A stretch of DNA of 64,000 bases from Siderastrea radians (lineage: Eukaryota; Cnidaria; Anthozoa; Scleractinia; Rhizangiidae). This document shows positions 11,766 through 22,758 of the stretch, one piece after another. The translations under genes and the position numbers were made by a program. Within the stretch, counting starts at the first letter, position 1. The number at the start of each line of letters is the position of its first letter. Location: the NCBI GenBank assembly GCA_964017195.1, contig OZ024891.1:6845994-6909993 (forward strand). The letters run 5' to 3'. The notes beneath the pieces are model-generated. The model ran no database searches. It saw only the letters and a list, made by a program, of their open reading frames with translations, and was not told the DNA's origin.

Positions 11766-14584
11766 AATGTAAACACAAATCACATTAGCTGACAGCGTAG
11801 GCATGGCGTGATAACCAGCACTCGGACTTCATATTCTACCCATATGGTTTTGTCTCTTCGAAGGAGTTCTTTGCTGTTGTTTCACAAAGTTTGTATCTTG
11901 CCTCTATATATCACAATGCTGTTGCTATTGGCAAACGGATAAAAAAGAGCTTTTATCGCGATCTTCTTTGCGTCACACCCAAGCCACTTGAACTACCATA
12001 AAATAAAGAAAAGCTAATTGTGATAGATAATCGCTTACTTGAAAGAGGCAAGTTAATTTGCACATGTTCGTCGTGTTCGTGTACACGCACGAACACGACG
12101 AAGCATTATTTCTGGTCGTGAAACGTTTTTTGTGGAATGAATTCCTTAGATTACTTTGCAGGTTTTTTTTTGGGGGGGGGGGGGATTTCGCTTTAATTTA
12201 TTTCGGAAATAAAAGCGTCAATACACTGAAAAGAACACCTTACAATGGGCAAAAACTTGTAAATTTGAGAAATGAGTTTTTTTTGCAACGTTTGTTTGAT
12301 GTTAGCAATTTATTGCATTCCGGTTTTATGCACGATTTGCATTCCACTTACAAACATGTTTGTAAGTCTTCAAAATTCGACAAATCTTGCCGCCCGTCTA
12401 GGCAAAACATAACTCTCACATTCACAGGTTTTACGGTCTGAGCCGACTACATGCGAAAAATAGGGAAACTGCGAGGTGATTTTTCTAATGTTGGCCATTA
12501 TGACAACTTTATAGCTTTTACTAAGCAGACAATGCTAACCTTGGCTTGGTAAGTTGTGGTTACCTAAACATCCGGTAGTTCCGCATAACTTAGTCCTGGA
12601 AAGATCGGATATGACTTCAATCAGAATACAAAGATATATTGGCCATCACAAACAAATAAGATTAGTGCTTAGTTGCAAAAACGCCATTCCAGTGACTATT
12701 TCTTAAAAGGAGCTTCAAGTTGGTTTTCAAGTCAAGGCAGTTGATTGTCAGTTTGTGGTATGCGAATTTACGTGTGTTAGCTATAGATTGCTTTAGTACC
12801 ACTCGTACTCAGTTATTTAATAACCGTATTTACTTAGACTTCACCTGACTTTCAAAGTTGAATGGAAGAAATATTAGAGATTTAGACTTTTGCTCGCTAG
12901 CTATTTCATATCAAACTTTTATATTTTGGGAAGCAAAGGAAATAAAAGGCAATTTTGCGGGAGGTGAAAAGAAAGAGTACCAGGACAATATTGTTTTCTC
13001 GTGAAATCTTTTCTTTGCTTCCAGTGTGAACGTGCGTAGTAACAGTCTGTTATTTGTACACTGGTCAACTTGTCGCTTAGCTTTCAACTAGTTTTAGACA
13101 CAAAAAGAGGTTTGTTCAATTTATTCTCGTCTCGTTTGTATTCTCGTTTATTCTTCGATTAATTTGGATTAATTTGTTTTTCTTAGGGAGTTATTCCTTC
13201 AAGTGCAGTTTTTCGTCTTGTTCAAAAATGTCGCGTACTCGCACCGAATTATTCATAATTGTTGGCCTAGTATGTTTTTCATTTCAAGTCTTTCATTTAG
13301 CTTCTCCATCTTTTTCTTTAGGATAATTTTCAATTTAACTAAATCGTTACGAATTCCGAGACAACTTGTTTATTTTTGCAAGGGGATTCCCGGGTTAACA
13401 TATCGGATTTAAACATCACGTCATGAGATATGACTGAACGTGTTTGACCGTGAAGTGGCGATTTGGTTTTCCCCAGACTATGATGATCTGTTCGTGTTTA
13501 TCAATCATTATATTTTGATTTTACTACTATTCTTACTGTTTGTATTCACGGTCTAGGCACAACAGTAAATATTTTCTCGTCTCTGTGTAAGCATTTTCAG
13601 TTGTGGGCGAATTTATACTGACATTCAACGTTTCAGCAGATAACAAAGATGAGCTGAGTCACCAGAGTTAAGACATTACGTCATCCAGTAACGCTATAGT
13701 CAAAATACTGTGTCACACATCACACTTTTCGTCACGATAGTTCGTATAAATACGGGATCGCACTAACATTGGTTAACCTAGGGGTGGGGTAGGTCAGAAA
13801 CAGCCGGTTAAAGCTTTCTTGTTTTCACTAGAAAGCGCGCGAAACAGTGTCTCTGAGTTGTCCGGGTTTTTGTTGATCTCAACCTTGATTTAACCGCATT
13901 TTACAAAGCGTCGACATGTACAGGAAAAAAAGTAGTTTACCTTAAGCAGTGCAAAATGACGGATTTTAAAGCAAACCAAACGAACTACCGAAGCAATCGC
14001 CGTGAGAAGAGATCATCTATAAAGCAAATAGATCAGTATACGTAGTCCGAATTTACAAAGAATCTGATTTAAGGTTAATTCTAAGGTACACCGGCCTTGT
14101 TCCCAGGCCTTTACGGTGCTTGAAACTTCTATAAGATACGACCTCGATACGACCACAAACAAGATCCTGATGTTTTTAAAGTAATTGAAATAAACTATAA
14201 CAAAAAAAAAACAGCAAAGAAGAAGAACGGACGGCTTGACTGTCCGAAATATCGCGAAAACCAACGAGTCGCTCGTCGTTTTTTTTTTCTTTTCTGTTTT
14301 TTTTTTCATTATAGTTTACTTTACGCGCTTATCGAGTGAAAGCGGGAGGCTTGGGGCCGAACACGATAGTCCTAGGCAAATCTTCCCAATGTGCTCGACT
14401 GGTGACGTCACATTTGACTTCTAGCCGAGGACGACTGGGAACGAGGCTGACTGAGATCCATTTTCATTTGTAACTATTTCAGAGACGAACAAGAATCTTG
14501 ATTGGGTTCTAGATCTCAAGCTCATCCACGGAACGAGTTCATCTTAGCTGAATTTAGTGACAAGCAAAGGTATAGGTGGTTGTT
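11766..14584. other. Intergenic, no gene seen; hairpins at 12066-12101 and 12349-12368
   Basis: TTCGTCGTGTTCGTG at 12066 is matched by its exact inverse CACGAACACGACGAA, with only a 6-base loop. A 20-base perfect palindrome (CTTACAAACATG and its inverse) lies at 12349-12368. A TTATAGTTT inverted pair with T-rich arms is seen at 14193-14322. A likely noncoding first exon of the next gene ends at a GCAAAG|GTATAG donor near 14569. No reading frame in the stretch is recognisable. Confidence 0.5.
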
Positions 14585-14684
14585 AGCTGCGTTTCTAAAA
14601 AATTCAATTTGATTTAGTAATCACGAGAATTTGTTAAATTCATAGGTTATCTAATTCCACACCTTTATTTTTCAGACTTCTGGA

Positions 14685-15236
14685 ATGTCTTTCAGCGGTA
14701 GTGGCAAAAACGGTCTAAAGACAGGTGCAAACTGGGGAAGTACAATACTTTTTGACCCACACTCCGATGAAAGCCGGGGTACAGTACACAAGATAAACGA
14801 TGATTCGCTAATAGAGGACATGAGTGATTTGATTGACGCCAGTGAGATGATTAAGCGAATATGGGTTTATAAGCATCCACTCTTTCCTTGGCAATTTACT
14901 CAACTTTTCCTCTGCCATCAGTTTGTTCTGATAGAAACAAACACATGGTGGTGGTCCATTGAAAAAAACAGCGAACATATCCTCATTCAAAGGAGCAAAC
15001 AATTATCATCGGTTCGGGATTTTGAGAATCGAAGAAAAAGAACAACTCCATTGAAAGAGCTAAGTTTTGACAAAGGGCGAAAATCCGTAAAAGATTTAGT
15101 AGAGTTTCTTTATCGTAAAGACGAGCTAAACAAAGAGTACGATTGGATAGGGGAAAATTGCAAGGATTTTGCAAAGAGAATATTTGACGAATTTGCGGAA
15201 ACAAAATGTACGCCATGGTACCCTGTTTGGATGTGA
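14685..15236 (+). CDS. Intact 183-residue member (copy 3) of the His...NC-motif (LRAT/NlpC-P60-like) family
   Basis: The single coding exon follows an acceptor TATTTTTCAG (exon from 14676), with the start ATG nine bases on. A plausible noncoding exon 1 ends at about 14569, leaving an intron of roughly 106 bases. Conserved blocks are IWVYKHP (59-65), LCHQFVLIETNTWWWSIEKN (76-95, His78), ILIQRSK (99-105), LSFDKGRKSVKDLVEF (126-141) and ENCKDFAKRIFDEFAE (157-172, Cys159). The His-strand, helix, NC.xF order matches circularly permuted papain-like folds (LRAT/HRASLS, NlpC-P60 relatives), so a thiol enzyme is a reasonable inference. No signal peptide or membrane segment is seen. It differs from the pseudogene at 106-656 mainly by lacking its two disabling lesions. 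Confidence 0.8.
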   Translation: MSFSGSGKNGLKTGANWGSTILFDPHSDESRGTVHKINDDSLIEDMSDLIDASEMIKRIWVYKHPLFPWQFTQLFLCHQFVLIETNTWWWSIEKNSEHILIQRSKQLSSVRDFENRRKRTTPLKELSFDKGRKSVKDLVEFLYRKDELNKEYDWIGENCKDFAKRIFDEFAETKCTPWYPVWM

Positions 15237-16483
15237 TTTGTGTACAGCGTATATAACTTTGAAACTCAGGCCTTATATTTATTCTACTCACTATCTTTGG
15301 AGCACTTTTTCCTGTGATTTTCCCTAACGTTGCTAGCAGTGAACTGAAACCGCTACAACAACTGCTACTACAACAAATTTTTTCGACATCGAAGAGAAAA
15401 GAGAGCCACGCACATAACAGGGGAATTGTGACATTGAACGAGGTTTTCTGACCAGTTGAGATTAGTATCACAGGATTTAGCATATTTTTTTATGTTTTTT
15501 TTTCAGTAACTTGTAACAGTTTTTTCAATTTATGAACAAATGTTAATCTTAGAGAGAAGTTATTGAACAATTTTTCTGGGACGACGAAGTTTGAATAATG
15601 TAAAAATGGTAATTACTATACACAGCATAAATCGTATGAAAAAAAGAAAAAACGAGAATTTTCTTTGGTAAAGAAAATACAATGTACATGTCATTATTAA
15701 TAATAAATGATACGACTCAGTGGTTTTCTGGGAAGCATACTCCGAAGAACTGAAGATAAAAAAAGCTTTTGGAGAAACATGTTTTCCAATCTTAGAAATA
15801 TCCTGCTTTTTCATAAAATTGTCTACCTCAAATCAGACTCGAATGTCAGTAAACGAATAACCGGGGAAAGGAGCTAGCCAGTGCCCTATTCACAGAACTC
15901 CATTGTGTCGGATCATTTATGGATTTTACTTGCTGCAACGTTTTTGCAATAAGTAGTATTTACAGGGGTATATAGTGTTTGTCTACAAGTGTGCCCATTC
16001 GTGATAAAAACTAAAGCTATTTAGTTATACTTTTCAGTGGCGCTGTTTGTTATGTGGACATTTTTCACGTCGAATATTGGCCACATAGAAGGAAGGAGCT
16101 CCTTTTTAGGCTATATTAAAAATATATTTTATTTGTTATATTTAATATTGCGAGAGGATATGCAATTTTGAAACTTTAAGCTATTTTCAGCACTTCGGAA
16201 GTATTATTTGTTTTTTTGCTGTACACATTATCTGTAATTTCTTTTATGTCTGCTTGACTTTATACCTCAGTGTAACAATAATGACATGCTTGTACTTAGA
16301 AATGTGTCCCTGAAGCTAGAAATAGAAAATAATTAAAATGATCTAGTGGAACTCAGCTTCACAACCACACCGTTGATACGATCACCTAGTTATTAGGGCC
16401 ACTATATTTTGGCGTGAACGAAAATGCACCAAGTCATTTTCCTATGTACAGAACTCCTTTAATCTAGTCATCCGTCAACACCT

Positions 16484-16576
16484 AAATTGGAGCTCGCCCC
16501 AATTTTCGCACCGCCAAAAAGCGAAAAATGCCTCGAACAGTCGAAAAAACCTATGGAAACGCTTGCTACACAGATT
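16484..16576. mobile_element. Half-deleted foldback MITE, GCGTTTCC family
   Basis: Only the right arm (GAGCTCGCCCCAATTTTCGC to GGAAACGCTTGCTACAC) remains. In the duplicate at 1960-2142 both arms are present, so the left arm was lost after the segmental duplication. Confidence 0.7.
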
Positions 16577-17108
16577 ATAACGTACTCGAAGGGCGATCAG
16601 GTAATGGAGCTGGATTACTTTGGATTGGACTATTGGACTATTTAGATTGGGCTACCGTATGAGTGAAACACAACATGAACGAGTGTACATTTGAATCCGA
16701 TGTCAATTTGGCGATAGGCAGATCCTTTTTCTACAGAATAGGTCAACGAGAGGCGAAACTTGCCCTTGCAGACTTGTCAAATTAAGTCAGACAAATCAAA
16801 CAGACCCCTCCCTTACTCTCCAGTGTCGGCTCGACGAAGCGTGTCAAAGTCAACAATGCATTTTATTTTCCACTGGCGAGTCCACAGTACAAGATGCTGG
16901 TTAGAGTTAACCGAGATCTTTCAGGAAACCGAAATGGTAACAGACTTATAGTCCCCAGGAGATCCGGATAAAAGGTGAGAGGACAAGAAACAAGAGAGCT
17001 TTGATCTTATGCTATAGTACTCTACTCCCTGAAGTAATCTTGTTTCTTCGCTGTTAAAATCTTATAGTAAACATTTTAGATTCACAGGTAGCCCAAGCTC
17101 CAAAGGGA

Positions 17109-17505
17109 GCCGTCAACACGACATTGCGTAACAGCGTGATATTTATAAGAGTTTGTATGGGAATAGAACGATCGTAAAAAATAGTTCAAAATAGGGGAAA
17201 GAGATTTAATAAAATCGACTTACCCTCCCATCTTCTGTGTATAACTTATGATTCTACGGCATTCGGAGGCGTTTCAAAGCGATTCCAGTGGGTTTTTGGT
17301 TCTCTGTTGCCGTCAACATGACATTGCGTAACAGCGTTATATTTCAGTATAAGAGTTTGTATGGGAATATGACGATCGTACAAAATAGTTCGAAACAGGG
17401 GAAAGAGATCTAATACAATCGACTTACCTGCCCTCTTCTGTGTATAACTTGTGTTTCTATGGCATTCGGAGGCGTTTCAAAGCGATACCAGTGGGTTTTA
17501 GGTCT
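17109..17505. repeat. Tandem repeat, two units of about 200 bp
   Basis: Two successive units begin with GCCGTCAACA at 17109 and 17309. Each contains ACATTGCGTAACAGCG, AAGAGTTTGTATGGGAATA and GCATTCGGAGGCGTTTCAAA. The array is absent from the partner duplicate, so it was inserted in, or deleted from, one copy after duplication. No coding potential. Confidence 0.85.
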
Positions 17506-18665
17506 TCACGCGTAACTAGTTCATCATATGTACAGCTAAAATGCACTGAAGTTACAGGCAAGTTAAGGTAGATCACGAAGTTATTAATTTAATTGGACTT
17601 CTGAATAATTTAGCAGATGGTTTGGTTCAGTAATATTAAACTATAAAGTCAAAAGATTCGTTTTAGCTTCAAAAATAGGCCGTGTCAGTGAAGAATACAT
17701 CTCTATTTTGCTGGGCTAGAAACTAAGTCCTAATAGCGCTCCATGGATGTTCAAAGCCAATTAGAACGTTCTGAATATCTGTCTATTGAGCTTTTGGTGA
17801 CTGTCAAAGGTTCTGTTGTAGGAATCCCTTGCTACCAAAAAATCGAGAGCCCTTTCGATTTATGCAGCTATTTCCTGCCTTGATCTATTTCTCAGAAGAG
17901 GTCAAAGACATGGCACCGTTTTCCGCCGGCCGTTAGTTAGAAGACCTTAGTCATACAGCGTTCTTTGGAAACCACAGCAAACACCTGAGGCGTGATGTTG
18001 GTTGTACATCATCTTTCACGTTAACCAAAATGACAGTATTCTCTTCCACTGAAGCCTGCACTTTTTAATTTTGGTTTCTAAAAGCTTGTTCTAATTCAGA
18101 GTGGAGATTTTAGAATGCACTCCTCTGTTTCATGAGCTCTAGAACTTTCAGTGGTCATCACTGCAAACACACAAATAAACACAACTGAAATTCAAAGGTC
18201 TTTTCTCTGATCTACTGGCATGTGTAAAAAATCTGTTTCCCCTTGAAAACGGGGCCTTGTCTGCGATCGATAGAGCACTGTTTGGTTGTGGTGGGGTGGG
18301 GTGGAGGGGGTCTAATTTGGCTTCACTAATAAGGTCCAGTCAGCGAAGGCCAGTTTACACGCTACGGTATGTGAACCGATATGTTTGCCCGACAACATCA
18401 GAGCATGGATCTTACGTGTGTTTACATACCACGATTTGTTGGCGATTGGTCGTCGTAGATGTATTTTGACATCCAGTGCCATGACGTTTGATTGACGTGG
18501 CGGCTTTTTTGAGAATGTTGGCCCGACTTGAACAAAATCTAGGCCCGTGATTTGTGGGCCCGATCAGTTGTCTGCCCTGATAAGCATCAGAGCGCGAATC
18601 GCACGTGCATTTTGACACCCAATTCACAGCCGATTCGTGAAAATAAAAATCGGCCTGATTCAGAA

Positions 18666-20591
18666 AATCAACAGATGTTTGTCAAAACGTAGCGTGTAGA
18701 CAAACGTACGACTCATGCTCCGATAAAGTCAGGTCAACACATTCTGAATCGGGTCGATTTTCATTTTCACGAATCGGCCATGAATCGGGGCCCGCTTGTT
18801 CAAAGCAAGATTTTGCTAACCCAGGATTAGCGTCACTGAATTGTTAATTCATTTTTAATCCAAACCGACATGGATTCCATGTGCGAATGACTGGGTGTCG
18901 AATTTTTGTGAAATGACCTTTGAAAAACCTTGAAAAATGCTCGGCTGCGATTGTTTTCATCCCTCGTAGCGAGAATCTGCGTTGTCAGCGAATCTTTTAT
19001 AAACAAAACGTTTCTTGTAGGGTTACAACTGCAGAAATCGGTTGCATTTACTTCGTTTAAATGAACCCGTTTACGACAACTGCAGAAATCGGTTAAATTT
19101 ACATCGTCTGTCAAAAACAGAATTCACGAAATGGCCAGTGAGCTTGTTTTCCTTTTAAAGATTTTCTCACCTTTAGTGGAACCGATAAATGGCGACTCCT
19201 TTTACATGCAGCTTTGCCGCCTTTATTTGCTTCGATTCTACAATAAATATCTTTCGTACATAAGGTAAGCTAAACGATATGAAGCACTAAAGATAGGTTG
19301 AAGCTGCATGCGATCAGGGGGGTAGCTAGCCTGAAGAAGGGTGAGAACATAATGCGATCTTATTTGCTGAAAGAGCAGCTATCATCTCTAGCTTTTATGC
19401 ATGCAAGGGAACCAAAAGGGCATCGAGCAGAATGCCTGGACATCGTTTACTATTCATGACCTCTGAAGCGGCAAATTCAAATGCAAGCGCGCTTTGAAAA
19501 GCGCGGAATAAGAGCTAGACGAAAGGGGCCAAATTGGCTCAGTAGCCTTGAAAAAACTCGCTTTTCTGATTTCCACGTCTTAACTGAAATATCCACGCAC
19601 CACTTTTTGAAGAAGAATGCTGTACTGATCTGTCATTTTGTCTTTAAGAATGAGTTTTATAAAAGTTTAAAGACTTTCCCTTTGCACTAGAAAATTCCAA
19701 AAAAGTGCCGTAAGAAGCCTCTTTCCTCTTTCTTTGTCATTTTAATGACGGACGCTGCTCATGACCGTCCTGCTGAATGCTGACTACCAAGACATTCTTG
19801 TCATTAATAATTTTATATTAGAATTCAAAAACTCCGTCAAGGAAAAAAGATCAGCTTAGTTTGTTTTTTTTTCATGAGATTATTGATCGTCAGCGATAAA
19901 ACTGGAGTAACCTGTTTGAAAGTGGAACTCTAACTAAGGAGTTGCATGCATGATATTAAAAATTTTCTTTTTACCTCTCGAGCCGGGCTTAAAGGAAAAA
20001 AATGGCTGGCTGCACCACTGGCGATTGTTTTCCCTCGAAGTCAAGTCGGCTTCTCTGTAGTCCAGTTCTTGCCCCTCTCTCTCTGTCACGCAACGTTGCG
20101 TGACAGAGAGAGAGGGGCCAGAACTGGACTAGCTTCTCTTATCCTGCCGAGAACCTCGGTTGTCAGTGAATCTCTGATAAACAAAACGTTTCCTGGGATA
20201 GGATTCAAATGCAGAAATCGCTTGAATTTACTTCGTTTGATTGTACCTAACTTGAACTCTCTCCAATTAATCTCGTCTATCAAAACTTGGTTGTTGACCC
20301 GCAGTGCTCGTTGATGACCCGCAGTGCTCGTTGATGACCGAGTCTTTCAGTCGATCAAGGTGATTATCGTCGTTTCTGGTAAACAAAAATTTCCCATGAT
20401 TACGCGTCAACTCTGCTTCCTCGGTATGGGCCAAAACCCTGCGGGGGCAATTTTAAACAAACATTTTTAAAAATTAAAATTCAAACGTGATCAAAAAGCT
20501 GAAATATACTTGTATTTATGCAGACTACTTATTAGGAGCATTTCGTCTTCACTAGTTAGCTCATAGGAGCCTAAAAAAGGTATAAAAGGTG
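18666..20591. other. Intergenic; partial MITE end and two related blocks
   Basis: GGGCCCGCTTGTTCAAAGC and GCTAACCCAGGATTAGC near 18784-18830 match one end of the MITE at 46719-46968. A block at 18958-19070 (GAATCT, AAACAAAACGTTTC, GCAGAAATCGGTTGC, TTTACTTCGTTT) recurs in diverged form at 20143-20255. A 22-bp tandem pair (CCGCAGTGCTCGTTGATGAC) lies at 20298-20335. No gene was recognised. Confidence 0.5.
20049..20139. mobile_element. 74-bp near-perfect palindrome with 8-bp target-site duplication
   Basis: From 20058 to 20131 the sequence is its own reverse complement except for one base pair: TAGTCCAGTTCTTGCCCC on the left, the centre ACGCAACGTTGCGT, and GGGGCCAGAACTGGACTA on the right. It is bordered by the direct repeat GCTTCTCT (20049-20056 and 20132-20139), which looks like an 8-bp target duplication of the hAT type. 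The element is essentially two terminal inverted repeats joined head to head with no interior. Confidence 0.75.
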
Positions 20592-21113
20592 GCAATTGGA
20601 AAAGTAAATTGAAGTATGTCCCAGATTTTGATGAACACTGCGGGGCACGTGAGGTTTATACGATCACTCCCAATTCGCCAGTAGAGAATGTGAGTAATCT
20701 GGTTGATGACAACGAGATGATTGGGCATATATGGGTTTTTAAAATGCCCGCTTATTACCGAGTCGCAACTAACACAGCTGTTTCTGTGCCACCAATTTGT
20801 CTTGGTGGAAACAGAACATTGGTGGTGGTCGATTGAGAAAAACAACAAGGAAATTCTCATTCAAAGGAGTGGAAAATCCATATCATGGGTTCGAGATTTT
20901 GTGAACCATGAGGCAAGAAAAACTCCAGTGAAAAAGTTAAGTTTTGACAAAGGACGGAAATCCATGAAGGAGTTGATAGCATTTATTTCTCATAAAGACG
21001 AACTGAAGGAACATTATGACTGGAGGTATGATAATTGTCAGGATTTTGCAAAGAGAATATTTGACGAATTTACAGAAAGAAAGCGCCATGATAAAGTACT
21101 GGGAAGGAGTTAG
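20592..21113 (+). pseudogene. Frameshifted copy 4 of the His...NC-motif family
   Basis: The N-terminal half (GNWKSKLKYVPDFDEHC to DDNEMIGHIWVFK, about 20592-20744) lies in one frame. The rest (LFLCHQFVLVETEHWWWSIE to DNCQDFAKRIFDEFTERK, about 20775-21090) lies in another. A one-base length change between 20744 and 20775 separates them. All catalytic-type positions (CHQF, NCQDF) survive in the second frame. A TATAAAAG motif lies just upstream at about 20580, and no splice acceptor like that of the other copies is obvious before the coding start. A small intron or an assembly error could also explain the break. Confidence 0.65.
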
Positions 21114-21788
21114 TGTTCAATCTTTTTATGGTGGAGTAGGGAATCCTGTTTCATGGAAATTAAATTTTAAAAACAGTCATTCCACATAGATTCAAGTTCA
21201 TCAGCTTTCCGACATTTTGCAAGGTGGCTACAACGTCACAACTTCACAGGTAATATTGATAATAGAAAATTACGGCTAACGTTACAAATCACTTTTCACG
21301 GGCACACAGGAAAATAAACAGCCATATCAAATTTATCCCCGCCCCCTCCCCTCTAATGTATGCCAAATCACGACTCATGGTCACTGGCGACCAGAGGAGA
21401 CGGCTGACGGTAGTCATGATATTGAAATGGTAAAAACTTTGAATGCAGGGAACCACACAACGTAAATACTTCTCATTGCCGGATCTCGTTTTGTTGAGAT
21501 GCTCGTACCAGACGTCACGGCATGTAACGTGTAAATAAACTACCTTGAATGCAATGCTGGCACTACGGTAAAAGAGCGCTTTGAATAGGTCAACATTTCA
21601 ACTCTGATTTCAACTAGTACAACTAGTCTTCTTCACCGCCAGTGCTAAACTGAAGGATAGAACAGCTCTAATATTTAAATTGAAACCTAAGCAAAAGCAA
21701 TTAATAGTTAACTTAAACTAGTATACATAATAAAATGTTTGTAACAGCATATACGATAACAAATTCATGTGAAATAATTAGTATTTTA

Positions 21789-21908
21789 GTACAACGCTAA
21801 ATTTTGGCGTGCTCCATTGGTCGAGATCGATCACGTTCTCCATAGCGGGCGCCTATCAGTGCATAGTGCCCGTTTTTGGCAATTTTCGTTCAACATTTAG
21901 CGTTGTAC
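21789..21908. mobile_element. Short MITE with GTACAACGCTAAAT inverted ends
   Basis: AGTACAACGCTAAATTTTGG on the left and ATTTAGCGTTGTAC on the right are inverted copies about 120 bp apart. There is no coding sequence. Confidence 0.65.
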
Positions 21909-22076
21909 AATAAAAACAATTAAGTCCTTCTGTCTCAGGCCCTATGTGTGATAGGTTCCCTCGGAAATTTGATGTTCAAACTTCATAATATTGGTTGTGA
22001 GCATCAAATTTCTTCGGGTAACCTATCACACGATAGTGCCTTCGACAGAAGAACTCTATTGTTTAATTATTGTACA
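21905..22076. mobile_element. Foldback element, arms of about 60 bp
   Basis: Left-arm blocks CCTTCTGTC, CTATGTGTGATAGGTT and GAAATTTGATGTTC are matched in inverse order on the right by GCATCAAATTTCTTC, AACCTATCACACGATAG and GACAGAAGAA. Outer bases ACAAT...AATTAAG / AATTATTGT extend the pairing. It directly abuts the preceding MITE. Confidence 0.7.
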
Positions 22077-22455
22077 GATTAGCTGTAATTTCTTTATTAT
22101 TGTACTTGATTTTATACCTCATTGTTAATAGTTACATTTGTTAAATCCTCAATCTCTGTAATTGAATTTCTAGCGTTCTGATTGGTTCGTCGCACAAAGG
22201 TTATCAGCCAATAACTCTACTTTTTGCCTTATAAGGAAAATTGATGCCATATCAAGTGCTGTGGCGTTCATGTAGAAGCTTTCGCCGTGAAGCAAAAGTA
22301 GTGTCCAAAAATAAGGCAAAGAATTGAGCAACGATTACCTAGGTTTAAAACTTAATAAAATATTTACCGTATTCTGTAAGCCTTTACTGGATATGAGGCG
22401 ATTATAACCAACTGGCCGCGTATTTATCACCTCATATTCAACGCGGGCATAGCTG

Positions 22456-22509
22456 GCGAGCAAGCTCTCGGGGGAAGGGGTACCCCCCTCCCCCCGAGAG
22501 CTTGCTCGC
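22456..22509. repeat. 19-bp-arm hairpin with G/C-rich loop
   Basis: GCGAGCAAGCTCTCGGGGG at 22456-22474 is the exact inverse of CCCCCGAGAGCTTGCTCGC at 22491-22509. The loop contains GGGGTACCCCCC. It lies downstream of the PTGR3-like gene's stop codon on that gene's 3' side. Confidence 0.8.
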
Positions 22510-22758
22510 AGGCTAACGCGCGCACCGTGAATCAGTATCTACTTAGAAAGGTGTTACCCAAGATGAACGCAAAAACATATGTAAAGTGAGAAAAAATAAG
22601 TAAAATGATATAGTGTGTAATAATTAAGGTACAAGAATCTCGGGAATTACTCCCTGGGGGAATTGTTCCCTGAACTACTTATAACTGTGGACCCCCGTGG
22701 TGTCTCTCTCATGAGCCTCTGTTTGTAGAATGAGTCATCTATCTGAGGTATGGTTTCC

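Larger units (their letters stand above)
14585..18665. repeat. Segmental duplication, copy A' (partner 1-3955)
   Basis: Near-identical to the first 3955 bases. Visible differences: the family gene is intact here; the left half of the foldback MITE has been lost at a CCTA-type microhomology (about 16482); a 2 x 200-bp tandem repeat replaces about 100 bases (17095-17507); and about 50 bases are deleted near 18213. Beyond 18665 the copies diverge. Confidence 0.9.
21114..22758. other. Intergenic with several foldback elements; no gene seen
   Basis: Contains the MITE at 21789-21908, the foldback at 21905-22076 and the hairpin at 22456-22509, listed separately. No coding or RNA gene was recognised. 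Confidence 0.5.

Noticed and set aside
11359..11766. Several overlapping 65-100-codon frames on both strands
   Set aside because: All derive from the GGA/AAC/C-rich low-complexity interior of a foldback element.
12058..12441. 127-codon frame starting MHMFVVFVYTHEHDEA
   Set aside because: Starts inside a DNA hairpin, contains a G-run, and shows no family resemblance.
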